Part shown: positions 9,039 through 19,863 of the stretch, piece by piece
How positions within the stretch are numbered: the stretch's first letter is position 1
Layout of the letters: each line of letters begins with the position of its first letter
Source of the DNA: Sugiyamaella lignohabitans
Taxonomy: Eukaryota; Ascomycota; Dipodascomycetes; Dipodascales; Trichomonascaceae
Direction of reading: 5' to 3'
Length of the DNA: 64,000 nt
Assembly: GCF_001640025.1 (NCBI RefSeq)
Contig: NC_031674.1
Span: forward strand, 4,588,001-4,652,000
The notes under the pieces: generated by a model
Told to the model about the DNA's origin: nothing
Database searches by the model: none
What the model saw: only the letters and a program-made list of their open reading frames with translations
Translations under genes and position numbers: made by a program

Positions 9039-11096
9039 TTAGTTTGTACCGAGGTCGATATTCCAGACCCAGTCGTTTATGTTGCTTTCTATATGCTCCT
9101 CAATAGAGTCGCCATCGCCAGCAGCGACACGTAGGACTAGATCATTTAACTCAGTACGACCGAGAATGTCTACATGTTCAGCAGTTTTGGCACCTCCCCG
9201 AATATCGAATTTATCAGGCTGGTGAAGCATTTCGACCACCTTGACTTGACTGCCACCAGGGTTGAATTTGGAGTTTTCTTCCTTCCATCTGTGACACATA
9301 GAGTGAGTTATAAGTGAGACCGTACCATCTCCTTGACCCATGACTACGGCTCTTTTATCATTACCAACAATCGATATATTGAGGTTAGTCAACGACTTGT
9401 CGACCTCCTCTTGGTAATAATAGGATCGTTCAGTTGGGATTCCAATACCATAAAAGCAGTAAATACGCATATCTGGAGCATTAGGTAGGGCAACTTCCAA
9501 AGGATTAATCCATTTAGAAGGATCCTTTTCGTTTTCCTCGACTTCTGCACGAGTTTTGGCGACGCCATGAGAATAGTTCTTCTTAGTTCGCTTTGAAAAC
9601 CAGTCCGGTGTTTGCGAGTACAGATATTCTATTGAGTCACTGATAGTTAGATTGCGTGATGACAGTTCAGACATTGGGTTTTTAAATCGGATGAAATTAC
9701 CATACGAAACAGCATCCTCGGGATTGTTTTCGCTTGACAAAACACTTTCGTCAAGACCTTGAAGAGACGCAGCGTCATCTGGCGCAAATTCGAGAGTTCC
9801 CCAAATATCATCGCCACCCTTTGGCAGCATACTAGCAATTCCACCGAAAGTTCGCAATAAATCAGCTCGCTCACGACGGCAAAAGAACTTTTCCAAACCA
9901 TATACAGCCAGGGCATTCAATTGAACGGTATCTTTCATTTCCCCACTCAATAATGCCACTACTGCCTTGGGAGTACCCAACACTGAACCAGATATATCCA
10001 CATATGCTTTGATGTGATCATTAACCCAGGTTGGACCTCCATTGCCGTATCCTTCAGCTTCCACCCACTTGAGGAAGTAGAATATGATTTGTGATCCCAT
10101 TGAATGACCTGCGATAACGGTTTTTTCACCTGAAATCGCTAAACTATCTTCAATGGTAGATTTTAACTTTGAGAAGTACCGGTCTCTACGTTCCAAGTCA
10201 GAATATGCCAATCTCCAGTCGTAAGATGCTACTGTCATAGTATTTACATCATATCCAAGAGCAGCGAGATTCTCGAGAATTTTGTTCCAAATCCAGTATC
10301 CAGCAACAAAGAAGTCTGCTGCTTCCATGCCTTGAGCTGCTCGTAACTTGAAATTTGGGGGATCTAAACCAGTTTCCGGATCCAGCATAACATGCTTGAG
10401 CCAACAATTCGTGTCGAGTAACATCGATCTTAACATATGCCAGCTGCCCCAAAGTCGCTTTCTAAAGTTAGGTTGACTCGGACATTCGTCAGTACCTTCT
10501 AACCCCCAAGACTCGAGACCGGTGGAAATAACACCAGGAATCAGTACGACCGGATGCTTATTAGATAATCCTTCTTTTTTCAATTGAGTTCCAACCGCAA
10601 AAGATTCGGACAATGCTGCATGATTGTCTTTACCAATGTGTGACGCTTCTTTCAAAACATTGGCAGGAAGCATATCTTTGAAATCTGAAATCCACTGGTC
10701 AATCGAAAGGTCAGTTAACAAATCCATGGATACCAACTCCTGCGATTGGGCCATATATCCAGCAATGCAAACACCTAGCAGTGTGCCCAACACGAACATA
10801 AACCGTTTTGAATGGGTAAGTGCCCATTGCTTGGTAGACCGCTTTTTATCATGATGAACATGATGATGTGAGTGTTGACGTTTATGATGATGACGATGGG
10901 AATCACCACTTTTCTCAATTTCGACTAAGTTGTTTGCAGATTCAGCATCGCCCGTACTTTCCGAATGTTTAATTCCTGTACTTCGGCCATTGCTATCATC
11001 AACCGAGGTCACGTTTCCATTAATGATCTCTGGCGATTGACCATTGTCATCACCAGAATCTGCCTCGTTGCCCTTGGTACGGTGTCTGACTGCCAT
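9039..11096 (-). CDS. LRO1: Phospholipid:diacylglycerol acyltransferase
   Basis: A 685-residue protein (S. cerevisiae Lro1 has 661) of the LCAT-like family. It makes triacylglycerol by moving the sn-2 acyl chain of a phospholipid to diacylglycerol. Residues 1-98 are a cytosolic tail with a striking His-rich run (68-82). One membrane anchor (about 99-116) precedes an ER-lumenal catalytic domain. Visible signatures: HPVVLIPGVISTGLESW (lid region), YDWRL, the nucleophile Ser332 in AGHSMGS, and near the C-terminus GQGDGTVSL with Asp and the AEHVDILGR His, completing the Ser-Asp-His triad expected for the family. It is divergent from an Ino2-type bHLH gene. The intervening 830 bases contain two inositol-type E-boxes, which could act on either gene. 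Confidence 0.94.
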   Translation of the reverse strand: MAVRHRTKGNEADSGDDNGQSPEIINGNVTSVDDSNGRSTGIKHSESTGDAESANNLVEIEKSGDSHRHHHKRQHSHHHVHHDKKRSTKQWALTHSKRFMFVLGTLLGVCIAGYMAQSQELVSMDLLTDLSIDQWISDFKDMLPANVLKEASHIGKDNHAALSESFAVGTQLKKEGLSNKHPVVLIPGVISTGLESWGLEGTDECPSQPNFRKRLWGSWHMLRSMLLDTNCWLKHVMLDPETGLDPPNFKLRAAQGMEAADFFVAGYWIWNKILENLAALGYDVNTMTVASYDWRLAYSDLERRDRYFSKLKSTIEDSLAISGEKTVIAGHSMGSQIIFYFLKWVEAEGYGNGGPTWVNDHIKAYVDISGSVLGTPKAVVALLSGEMKDTVQLNALAVYGLEKFFCRRERADLLRTFGGIASMLPKGGDDIWGTLEFAPDDAASLQGLDESVLSSENNPEDAVSYGNFIRFKNPMSELSSRNLTISDSIEYLYSQTPDWFSKRTKKNYSHGVAKTRAEVEENEKDPSKWINPLEVALPNAPDMRIYCFYGIGIPTERSYYYQEEVDKSLTNLNISIVGNDKRAVVMGQGDGTVSLITHSMCHRWKEENSKFNPGGSQVKVVEMLHQPDKFDIRGGAKTAEHVDILGRTELNDLVLRVAAGDGDSIEEHIESNINDWVWNIDLGTN

Positions 11097-11665
11097 TAAA
11101 GCTCAATTTCTGGCAAATCAAAAAAAATTTTTGAACTACCAACCTTGGTCGAATCGGTAGGCGGTCATGTCAGACTGATAGTGCATGGGCGGCGCGTTCT
11201 ATGCCGGCTTTATCTTTACGATCTATCCCTGCTATCTCATCGCGTTTTTGCCAGCCGTGCCTAAATTGTATCGGCCCGTGCACCCTCTGTCGGTTTCTGC
11301 AACCACATCCGCCTCCATGCAACCAGATCTTCTTGAGAATGCTGGCTCTTGGCTGCCTCTCGGGCCACCACGGCATTTTTAAACTTTACTCGCCCTCTGC
11401 GGCTAAGCCTCACTCCTCAACAATTTTGTGAGGGGCAATTGGGCCGTGGCATAGGTTACTACTTCAAAATAAGCCCTGTGGTTCATTTTGCTAGATTCAA
11501 TCCAAAGTATTGATAGCAGCCGTTAACCAAAACTCGAAAACAAGAGCTGGGGTGAAGCTCCAGCCCTGAAAAAAAAAATAGAATTTTTAGTATTGTATAT
11601 TATGGCTTAATCGTCCATATGGGTCTTTAAAGACCCGTGCACGGCTGAAAATTTTACCAGGTGTG

Positions 11666-11673
11666 TTCACATG
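11666..11673 (-). promoter_or_regulatory. UAS-INO-like E-box, copy 1
   Basis: TTCACATG here reads CATGTGAA on the minus strand, the core of the yeast inositol/choline-responsive element (CATGTGAAAT) bound by Ino2/Ino4-type bHLH dimers. It is about 255 bases upstream of the bHLH ATG. Confidence 0.5.
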
Positions 11674-11692
11674 CCAAGTTAGAAATGTCAGA

Positions 11693-11700
11693 TTCACATG
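11693..11700 (-). promoter_or_regulatory. UAS-INO-like E-box, copy 2
   Basis: A second TTCACATG in the same orientation, 27 bases from the first, and both are followed by CC. The pair suggests direct control of this divergent promoter by an inositol-type bHLH factor. Confidence 0.5.
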
Positions 11701-11927
11701 CCATTTTAAGATTAGTGTATACTGGTAACTAGCAAAAAGACGGTTCGACAAAATATCTGGGGGAAGTACTTGTACCATCGTCGGGATTCGGATCTGCATG
11801 ATAGCCAATATAGAGACGTGACCATTAATTTCTTACTGCAGCAGAAAAGACCGACACATTTTGTTCCAACGACGGATGTTGGAGACTCAATTGGGGGATT
11901 GGATGGGATTTGTTTTGAACTGTCAAG

Positions 11928-13832
11928 ATGCAAGTAAATGATAGTTTTGACGACGAGCTAGGATTCCCAAATGATTTTGACGCGGCTTTTTCATTTTTCT
12001 CATCGGATTTAGTTAATTTAAGCGGTGCTGACGATGAGAATGATGGCCATGAACCGCCTAATATAGAACCTGCTGGCCCTGTAGACAGGATTCCCAGTCG
12101 TCGTGGTTCGTCGGCAACTCTTGCAGGAAATGACCAGATAAATTCATCTCCAGGGAAAAAGAGGTCTAAACAAGCATCCAAGCCTCTTTTAAATGAACAG
12201 GAATCATCGGCATTTGCCACCTTTCTAGAAAATATGCTTGAGGACCCCAATTTTTTATTTGACCCAAAATTGAGTGCTGACCTTCCTCAGCCCCAGTTGA
12301 GTGAATGGGACACCTTAGAACAAGAAATGAACGCTGCTGCCGATGCGGTGGAACGAAGTATTGCTGGTAAAAGTGACCTCGAGTCGAGTCAATCAATGCC
12401 AACTGTGACGGCGGCAACTGGCCTTGGCCTGACTTTGCGCACTGCAAATCGAAGTCATCCAGCGGGGCTGGATACTGAACCACGGCCAGCAACACATTCT
12501 CACTCGCGCGGCATAGGTCAGAATTCTACAAATGCTGAATATAAGTTACGGCTCCCTCTAAGAGCGTATAATCTTAGCTTTGGTGGAAGTCCAGACAATT
12601 CTTCCGACTCTGGCCACGATGGTGATAGCCAAACAAAGTCTCTATTAGTCCCACCTTTAACGGCCTCACCGTCAACATCTGTTTCTTCGGTGTCTTTAGA
12701 TGTGTCTACAGCGATCCTACCTTCGACGGCACCTCTAATATCTGTTCCTAAACCGGATTCCACTAATGGTTCTGCTTATGGATTGTCGTTGCGACCCCTT
12801 CAAGAACGGTCGCCGAAAGATGTACGACCTGATCGCAACCTCATTATTGATAATAGTCAACTAACACATCAGAAGCTGCTTCATCATCGCCCAGCGTCTG
12901 AGTCCACGGCCACGCAGTATTCACAGCTTATCAATCAACCACTAGCAGTTGAACAAAATGAACAACAACAGCAACAGCAACAACAACAGCTAGTCAGGTT
13001 GACTGCAACCCCACAATCTCAGGCCACGTATTCTGTTTCGCGACAACAGTCATATTCATACACATATCCTCAACCACAGCAGCAGCAGCTGCAGCAGCAT
13101 CATCATTCACAGTCACAGCCACAACCACAGCCACCTGTCTTATATACCCAAGGTACACAACAGTATTCTCGAATTTCCCAGCCACAAGGAGGCCAATATC
13201 AACAATACTCTACACAGAATCAATCCCCTCTACTACCCGTACCACGACAAGTTTCTAACATCTCTGAATCCAATCAACTAGTACCTATACAACCCCGTCC
13301 TCACTTGGTTAATAATACGACGCGGGCTGTGCTTTTACATGACCCCATTCTTCAGCAGGAGCTGCAGTACCCCAGACAAGAGCTGGATATCATTGCTCGT
13401 TCCCCTGCTGTTATAGAAGGACCTGTTCCTAGACCTATCTCACCGTTGGCTTTTGGTACGTCAGCTGAGGCTTTTGCTAGTGATACGCCTCATTCAGACA
13501 ATTCATCACTTTCACCATCACAGAGTGAAGACTCCAAACGAAAGAAAAGGCGGAGGCAACAACTCTCTGAAGATCAGAAAAGACGTAATCACATGTCCAG
13601 TGAGCGCAAACGACGAGATCTCATCAAGCAGCATTTCGATCGTTTGTTCGAGCTAGTACCATCGCTTTCTGATCAATCTCCTCTCAAAGCTGGTAGCAGT
13701 AAATCCATCGTTCTCAGCTCTGTTTATGATCATATGACTTATCTTGTGAACCGAAACAAAAGTCTGCGTGCTCTACTTGCAGCTAAAGGTATTAGTTGTG
13801 CTAGTATAGTTGACTCTACCCGGGTTATATAG
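11928..13832 (+). CDS. bHLH transcription activator, Ino2-type (YAS/INO family)
   Basis: A 634-residue protein. The C-terminal bHLH (about 546-615) has basic residues KRRNHMSSERKRRD followed by two helices, closest in my reading to the Ino4-type NH.SSE.KRR pattern. The N-terminus instead resembles Ino2: an acidic-hydrophobic stretch at 15-29 (NDFDAAFSFFSSDLV) like the first Ino2 activation segment, and residues about 91-112 (ESSAFATFLENMLEDP) like the Ino2 segment that binds the repressor Opi1. The middle is low-complexity, with glutamine runs near genomic 12960-12990, 13075-13105 and 13110-13130. It probably binds E-boxes upstream of phospholipid genes as a dimer; in Yarrowia the related Yas1/Yas2 pair controls alkane response. 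OPI1 is 12 kb away. The exact orthologue (INO2, INO4 or YAS) is uncertain. Confidence 0.7.
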   Translation: MQVNDSFDDELGFPNDFDAAFSFFSSDLVNLSGADDENDGHEPPNIEPAGPVDRIPSRRGSSATLAGNDQINSSPGKKRSKQASKPLLNEQESSAFATFLENMLEDPNFLFDPKLSADLPQPQLSEWDTLEQEMNAAADAVERSIAGKSDLESSQSMPTVTAATGLGLTLRTANRSHPAGLDTEPRPATHSHSRGIGQNSTNAEYKLRLPLRAYNLSFGGSPDNSSDSGHDGDSQTKSLLVPPLTASPSTSVSSVSLDVSTAILPSTAPLISVPKPDSTNGSAYGLSLRPLQERSPKDVRPDRNLIIDNSQLTHQKLLHHRPASESTATQYSQLINQPLAVEQNEQQQQQQQQQLVRLTATPQSQATYSVSRQQSYSYTYPQPQQQQLQQHHHSQSQPQPQPPVLYTQGTQQYSRISQPQGGQYQQYSTQNQSPLLPVPRQVSNISESNQLVPIQPRPHLVNNTTRAVLLHDPILQQELQYPRQELDIIARSPAVIEGPVPRPISPLAFGTSAEAFASDTPHSDNSSLSPSQSEDSKRKKRRRQQLSEDQKRRNHMSSERKRRDLIKQHFDRLFELVPSLSDQSPLKAGSSKSIVLSSVYDHMTYLVNRNKSLRALLAAKGISCASIVDSTRVI

Positions 13833-15036
13833 AAATCGCTACTTCAGGCTTCAAATACTAGAGATGAAGCCCAGAAGTCGATTTTTTGGGCTAGAAACTG
13901 GACGAAAACTCCCGGTGTTAGACTTAACTATGAGTAACATGCTACGGACATATACGAACACATTAATATTTATTTTCCCCAGCTACTTTTATTTATTTTT
14001 TAATTATTATTATTATTATTTAGTTTTCGTGTTGTCGAGGCATGCGATAACCCCTGATTGTCTGTTGCATCTGCATACGTCAACTTACGTGAATAATTAT
14101 GTCTGCTATACGTTTCGAGCAATTACACTTCGAGCCTGAGTATTTGATAAAAGTTAAGAGTTTTTTTACCTTTCCAAATGAGAAGGCAGTTCAGAAACCA
14201 GCGGTCTCTTAGTCTATGAAATGGAGAAAAAATACAGTTTAAATAAAAGTGTTCAAAATGAGGTATTCATTTCCCGCCATCAGTGTATCGCGTATGCAGT
14301 ACGCGCTGAGTTCTGCATTACGTACATACATCCCTGATGCTCGGCCACCACATGAATATGTTTACCCTCCTGAAATCACGTGAGCCTTCTTTCCCCCCTA
14401 AGCCCGTAATGCTGCAATTACGTTCTTGTTAACCATACCTTGCTTCACTGGTCTAGTCAGTCCTCGACTCGAAAGAACGGTTGCGTACCAAGACCTCCAA
14501 TAATATCAGTGGCTTAGACAATTGAATTATCCCCTTTTCGACACTTAGAAGCAATAACTACTGGTCGGCAAGTTGAAATAATCAACTAATTCTCGAGTTT
14601 CGTTCGTGCTTTGAAGTAAGTACAGTATTCTGGTGATAGTTGTTAGTGTTATCAGGAATACAGCAACCAGCTTTGGATCAAGTTGATATGTTGTCTCGGT
14701 CTATTATAAATATCTGTCTGGTCTCGAACAGAATGTGTTAAACACGGCAGTTGTCAACTGTCATAGTAGCCAGTGTGACATTACTTTGCAGCAGCATTCA
14801 TAAACATCACAATACGCCTGCTTCTTGGCTGCACTTCTCCTTGCAGAGCATTTTGTCAATATTCGAAGTGCACGAAATGGTACTAATTTTGAGATACAAA
14901 ATTGTTTAAGCATAACTAACATTGTAGCGCGGACTTGATTGATCGAAAACGAGAGTCCCCAGCCATCGAAAGATCAACATCAAGTTAGCCACTAAGAATC
15001 GACAATTTGACGATATTTAGACAGTGAGTGGTGAAA
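13833..15036. other. Intergenic region bHLH / YAK1
   Basis: About 1.2 kb holding the bHLH terminator side (an ATT run near 14000-14020) and a long YAK1 upstream region. CACGTG at 14377-14382 within ATCACGTGAG looks like a Cbf1-type site. TATAAATA lies at 14705-14712, which would give a leader of about 300 bases. No gene is supported. Confidence 0.4.
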
Positions 15037-15159
15037 ATGGACTACCCAATGTTAAACGATCAAAGGAAGAGCTTCCCTCAAGCATTTCAGTATCAAACAT
15101 CCGGACCGTCACAACAGCAAGAACTTCAACAACCACCGCAACAACAACTACAGCAGCAG

Positions 15160-15190
<31 letters not shown>

Positions 15191-18100
15191 TTCAGCACAA
15201 TGCACAGGATCATATGAGCCCAACATATAGGGGATATCAGACTCAGTATGAAGGTGGCCTAGTCGGTGGTATCGGTCAAGGGATTTCTAATAGTTTAATG
15301 CCAAGTTCGGGATCAGACCATAGTATTCATTCTTTACTCTCGTCACCGTCTAGTAGGAATCCTTCTCTTTCTGGGTCTAGCTCATCATATTTAACTATTC
15401 CAGAAGAGCTAGCCAGTGACTCAAATCCATCGACTGCATTAAACCCATCACCTCAAGTTAAGGGTCGTCATTTACAAACTCATCAGAGGTCCTTATCAAG
15501 TGGTGTTACTAGCCTCTCTTCGACATCGACCATTGGGTCCCCACAGAATAAACGAAATTCTAACCCAGTTGCACTGAGTACTCAAAATGCTTTGCAAGTA
15601 CAACAGCAGCAGCAACAGCAACAACAACAACAGCAAGCGTATTATTCTAATAGGAACCATTATAGTCCAAGACTGTCAGCTAACCAGCAGAGTAATCCCG
15701 CAGGTCCCTACGAGATACCTTCTATACAGGGTGCTGTTGGGAATCCCCAACTAAACCCGGAGTCATATTCGGCTGGCTCGAGTATAGGCGTTCATGCTCC
15801 AAACTCGCCAAGCGTACCTACAACTTATAATCAATACTCATCACCGATAAATATTGGGACACCTTCGACTCCGAGAATGTCGGGCAGCCATAATCCTTGG
15901 GTTTCCCCAATGGGAACTCCAGTTGGTGGAACGCCAAGTGCAGCTGCAGCATCAAGGGGCTCGCCTACTCGATTATCCAACTCTATAATTGGTACTGCTA
16001 CTAACTCCAATGTGGTTTACACCTCAGATTCGGCATTCCCTCCGCACCATGGCTCGCCGAGGAGATCTCCTGTTAGAGGAAGTGGACAGCAAAATAATAA
16101 CGGGCTCTCTTCACTGCGGTTACAAATGCCACCACCCACTTCTGGACGTGGTTCACAGTCACCTGGCTCACCAATGAACATTTCAACACCTCCAGCTCAG
16201 TATCCGCAATTATCAGGTTCGTTAACCAATCCACAGCATCAAGTAGCAGCATTCCCATTTATGACCCAACAACAAAGTGCATCTCAGACGAATTCGCCAG
16301 TAATTGGTAAACCACAGCATACTTTACAACTCCCGCCGATATCGTCTGTTCCAATTGCACCAGTATTCAAGCATATTCGTAGCAAGTCAGAACTGTCACC
16401 AATAACACATGCTCAACCTAAATATAGGCGTGCTAACCCTGAGGGTGGTTTTATTAGTCCTCTCAATGCATTGACCACGAACTTGGCGTCAACATATCAC
16501 CTGTGCAATCCAGAATTCAATTATCAGTCATCCAAAAATCCCAGAAGAGTTCTTACAAAACCCAGCGAAGGCAAACTGAACAATGGATTCGATAATTCAG
16601 AAAGCGACTATATTCTCTATGTCAATGATATTCTTGGCGTTGAAGAACAGCGACGGTAAGTATATTGGTTATCATCCAATTTAAAATCATACAAGAGTCT
16701 TTGTTGTATCGGCTAGAGGTTTCAGGTCTTAAACACTGGACCCTGGTCACCTTGACATCATGAAAAGACTACTAACTATAGATAGATATCTTGTTCTGGA
16801 CATTCTTGGACAGGGTACATTTGGACAGGTTGTTAAGTGCCAGAATATGTACAACAAGGAGATCGTTGCTGTTAAAGTTATCAAAAACAAGCCAGCTTAC
16901 CTTAATCAGAGTATGATGGAAGTTTCCATTTTAGAGCACTTGAATACCTATGTTGACAAAAATGATGAGCATAATTTGCTTAGGCTCAAAGATAGGTTTA
17001 TGCACAAGGAACATTTGTGCTTAGTATTCGAGTTATTAAGCAGTAATTTGTATGAGTTGATTCGACAAAACCAGTTCCATGGTCTAAGTACCAATCTAGT
17101 GCGCGTGTTTGCTCAGCAGTTACTTGACTCACTTACAGTGTTGAAGGAATCTCGTCTGATCCATTGTGATTTAAAGCCTGAAAACATTCTGCTGAAGAGT
17201 TTGGATTCCCCAGTAATTAAGGTAATTGACTTTGGCTCAGCTTGTCATGAGAGACAGACTGTTTACACATATATTCAGTCAAGATTTTATCGGTCTCCAG
17301 AAGTGATCTTAGGTTTACCATACACTACCTCCATAGATATGTGGTCATTAGGATGTATTGTAGCCGAGTTATTTTTAGGGTTGCCTATTTTTCCAGGAAC
17401 ATCAGAGTATAACCAGCTGTGCAGAATCACAGAGACATTAGGTAATCCACCTAACTGGATGATTGAAATGGGAAAAAATAGTGGTCAGTTCATGGAGAAA
17501 TATATAGATGAATTTGGTCGCAAACAATACAGGTTGAAGTCCCGGGAAAAATACTCACGCGAATTTAATTGTGATGAGCAACCGAGTAAGAGATACTTCC
17601 CATCAACCAATCTAAGAGAGATCATTAGAGATTATCGATTGCCTAGGCAGAACATGAGCAAAGAGGAAATTGACCGGGAAATGCAAAACAGATTGGCGTT
17701 TGTTGATTTTGTACAAGGGTTACTAAATTTGAATCCATTTGAACGTTGGACTCCCCAACAAGCAGCAATGCATCCATTTATAACTGAGAGCAAGTTTGTG
17801 GGACCATTTGTACCAAGTTCTGTGGTAAAGGGGCCAACTCCTGTGGCGACCCCACCTCCTCCTCAGCAAAACCAGCAGCAACAACAGCAACAACTACCGA
17901 CACAGATGCAGCCACAAGTACAGCCTCAACCTTCTCATCAGCTTCAAGCTCCTCTTCAGCCTCTGCAGTCCCAGCCATTACTGCCTATTCAAGCTCAACC
18001 TGTGATCTCCGGTGCAAGATCAAACAAGTTACAGCCAGAACCTGTGAATACTGGTCATCATGTTGTTGGATCCAATACATATTATAATAATAATATTGGC

Positions 18101-18598
18101 ACCAATGGAGATGCCAGGCAACATGCTCTGCAGCACCAGGCTCAGCAAACACAGCATCAGGCACAAGCAAAATATCTTGAAACGACCCCTTCGATTCCAC
18201 ATCAACATCAGGAGCAGAAATCTCACTACCATCCACCACATAACCAGGCTACCAGAAGACAGAGAGCTACAACTATTGGTCAGCTGGATGCAATTCCAGG
18301 TCCTATTCAAAGGGCTACTGCTTTAATGAACCCCACGAATCTCATCCGGGCACAGCCAAGCCCTGCTTATATCCCACCTCCAGATATTTACGCTATGCAT
18401 GGAGGAGGCCCTAATGTGGGATCAAATCTTGCAACAGCGTCTGTTTTGAATAGCGATGGGGTCAATACTGGGTTGGGATCTGTTCACCATGGAGATGGAC
18501 AAAGCAAACTTCGTGAAGTCAATCAACAAAATCCACCCTCATCGAATCAGTACGAGGTCGTGAGGAACCTCGAAGATGGACTGTCATATATGAGTTAG
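15037..18598 (+). CDS. YAK1: DYRK-family protein kinase, two exons
   Basis: Exons 15037-16655 and 16786-18598 give 1143 residues. The 130-base intron (GTAAGT donor, TACTAAC branch point) ends at the second of two nearby TAGs; using the first would bring a stop codon in frame. The join creates DYILYVNDILGVEEQRR-YLVLD, exactly the Yak1 entry into the kinase domain (about 541-877). Kinase motifs present: GQGTFGQVVK, VAVKVIK, HCDLKPENIL, DFGSA, the DYRK activation-loop YTYIQSRFYRSPE and ERWTPQQA. Both flanks are low-complexity with glutamine runs (near 15145-15195, 15600-15635, 17870-17900). Yak1 restrains growth and promotes stress and stationary-phase responses when PKA activity is low, acting in nucleus and cytosol. 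The ATG at 15037 is used; the open frame above it lacks an earlier ATG. Confidence 0.94.
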
Positions 18599-18813
18599 CC
18601 TATTTTTTTTTCTTGCATTTTAATATATTTATATCAATAACTAATATAGATTCGTTTTGATGCATGGTAGCGGATCTCTTCGCGCCTCATGTGGAACCCT
18701 GCGTAATCGGCGGGGTCCACATGCACCTTCGCATGAATCCAGGCAGCAGCAGAACGTAAAAGAGCAAAAAAATAACGTGAATCTCATTGCCGGTATTTAT
18801 TTACACTGATAAC

Positions 18814-19527
18814 ATGGTGGGAGAAACAAGCTCAGGTAAAAAAAGTAGGTACTGGCTCCTCGGATTCTCTGGAAACGATATACTAACTGGACGAGTTCTG
18901 TATAGTGCAGTTGCTCGCGATAAGCAGATAATCTGCGAATATGAAGTAGTGGCCAATACCGCCAAAACGCTGGCATTGGTTATCTTAGAAGACGTTCCGC
19001 TTGGGGAAGATAAGAAAATGAGCTTTATTCATGGGAATTTGGCTATTCATTACATATCAAAGTCCACAGGAATAACGTATCTTGTCGTTGCTGATAGCTC
19101 TCTCAATCGAAGAGTACCGTTTTTGCTTCTACTCAATATAGAGGAAAGCTTTGAGAAAGATAACCTCCTTATGGAAGGGCCTGACTTTCTTCCGAAATTG
19201 AGACTCTTAACTGATAACGCAGAACGGGGTGATAATAATAGCATTGGTCTTGCCAAATCGGAGCTAGACCAGGTTAAGAACATCATGATAGAGAATGTTG
19301 AACGAGTTCTAGAGCGAGGAGACCGCATTAACCTCCTGGTTAATAAAACAGATAAAATGAACACCAACTCCATAGCATTTCGAAAACGCTCCTCTAATCT
19401 CCAGCGGAAAATGTGGTGGCAGAATATAAAGTATACCGCTTTGTTACTTGTTCTGGCGGTAATAGTTTTGTTCATATTTTCAGGCCTAATATGTGGGTAT
19501 CCAGGCTATAAAGTCTGTTTTGTTTAG
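18814..19527 (+). CDS. VAMP7-type longin R-SNARE (NYV1-like)
   Basis: A 237-residue protein. Residues about 15-130 form a longin-like domain. Residues about 150-205 form an R-SNARE motif with the zero-layer arginine in VERVLERGDRINLL. A membrane anchor follows at about 208-228, then a short lumenal tail containing CGYPGYKVC. VAMP7 proteins of animals and plants also end in a CGG...C tail, so this is closer to canonical VAMP7 than the divergent S. cerevisiae Nyv1. The expected role is fusion at the vacuole or late endosome with Vam3/Vti1/Vam7-type partners. The start was set at the first ATG (18814); the frame is open further upstream but without ATG. It is convergent with CDC34. Confidence 0.8.
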   Translation: MVGETSSGKKSRYWLLGFSGNDILTGRVLYSAVARDKQIICEYEVVANTAKTLALVILEDVPLGEDKKMSFIHGNLAIHYISKSTGITYLVVADSSLNRRVPFLLLLNIEESFEKDNLLMEGPDFLPKLRLLTDNAERGDNNSIGLAKSELDQVKNIMIENVERVLERGDRINLLVNKTDKMNTNSIAFRKRSSNLQRKMWWQNIKYTALLLVLAVIVLFIFSGLICGYPGYKVCFV

Positions 19528-19863
19528 TATAAAGAAATATTTAATCAGATCACGCATTCATCTAGGCTGTTATGGATCAAGACCGTAGCTTTCGGTCATC
19601 AGTGCATATTGCAGACTAGTATAGGCGACTGATAGGTCTCAACTGCTCAGGGTAGCTGAGTATCACTATTCAAGTCCCATAAACTGAGATAAGCACTCTC
19701 TGTGAAAGCTCATGGACTACGGAGCTGGAAGCTTCTCCAAGTAATAACGTATATAGCTCGTACAAATCATTCAACTAAAACAATAACAATGCAAAATAAA
19801 CAAGAGGCATACTAGTGGATAGCTACAAGCTGCCACATACATATCGAGAATTGGGAGCAGTTC
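19528..19863. other. Convergent gap VAMP7-like / CDC34
   Basis: About 340 bases between two stop codons. It holds presumably both 3' untranslated regions; I see no gene or structured element. Confidence 0.4.

Larger units (their letters stand above)
11097..11927. other. Divergent intergenic region LRO1 / bHLH activator
   Basis: About 830 bases. The part near LRO1 (roughly 11170-11430) is pyrimidine- and GC-richer than its surroundings and has overlapping open frames on both strands that resemble no protein I know. The part nearer the bHLH gene carries two TTCACATG boxes, listed separately. Confidence 0.4.

Noticed and set aside
11185..11431. Overlapping open frames on both strands near the LRO1 start
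   Set aside because: A local rise in GC removes stop codons in several frames at once; no frame has protein-like content.
15017..15230. Poly-Ala/Val frame antisense and poly-Thr/Ala frame alongside the YAK1 start
   Set aside because: Alternative-frame readings of the CAG/CAA repeat that encodes the glutamine run in YAK1.
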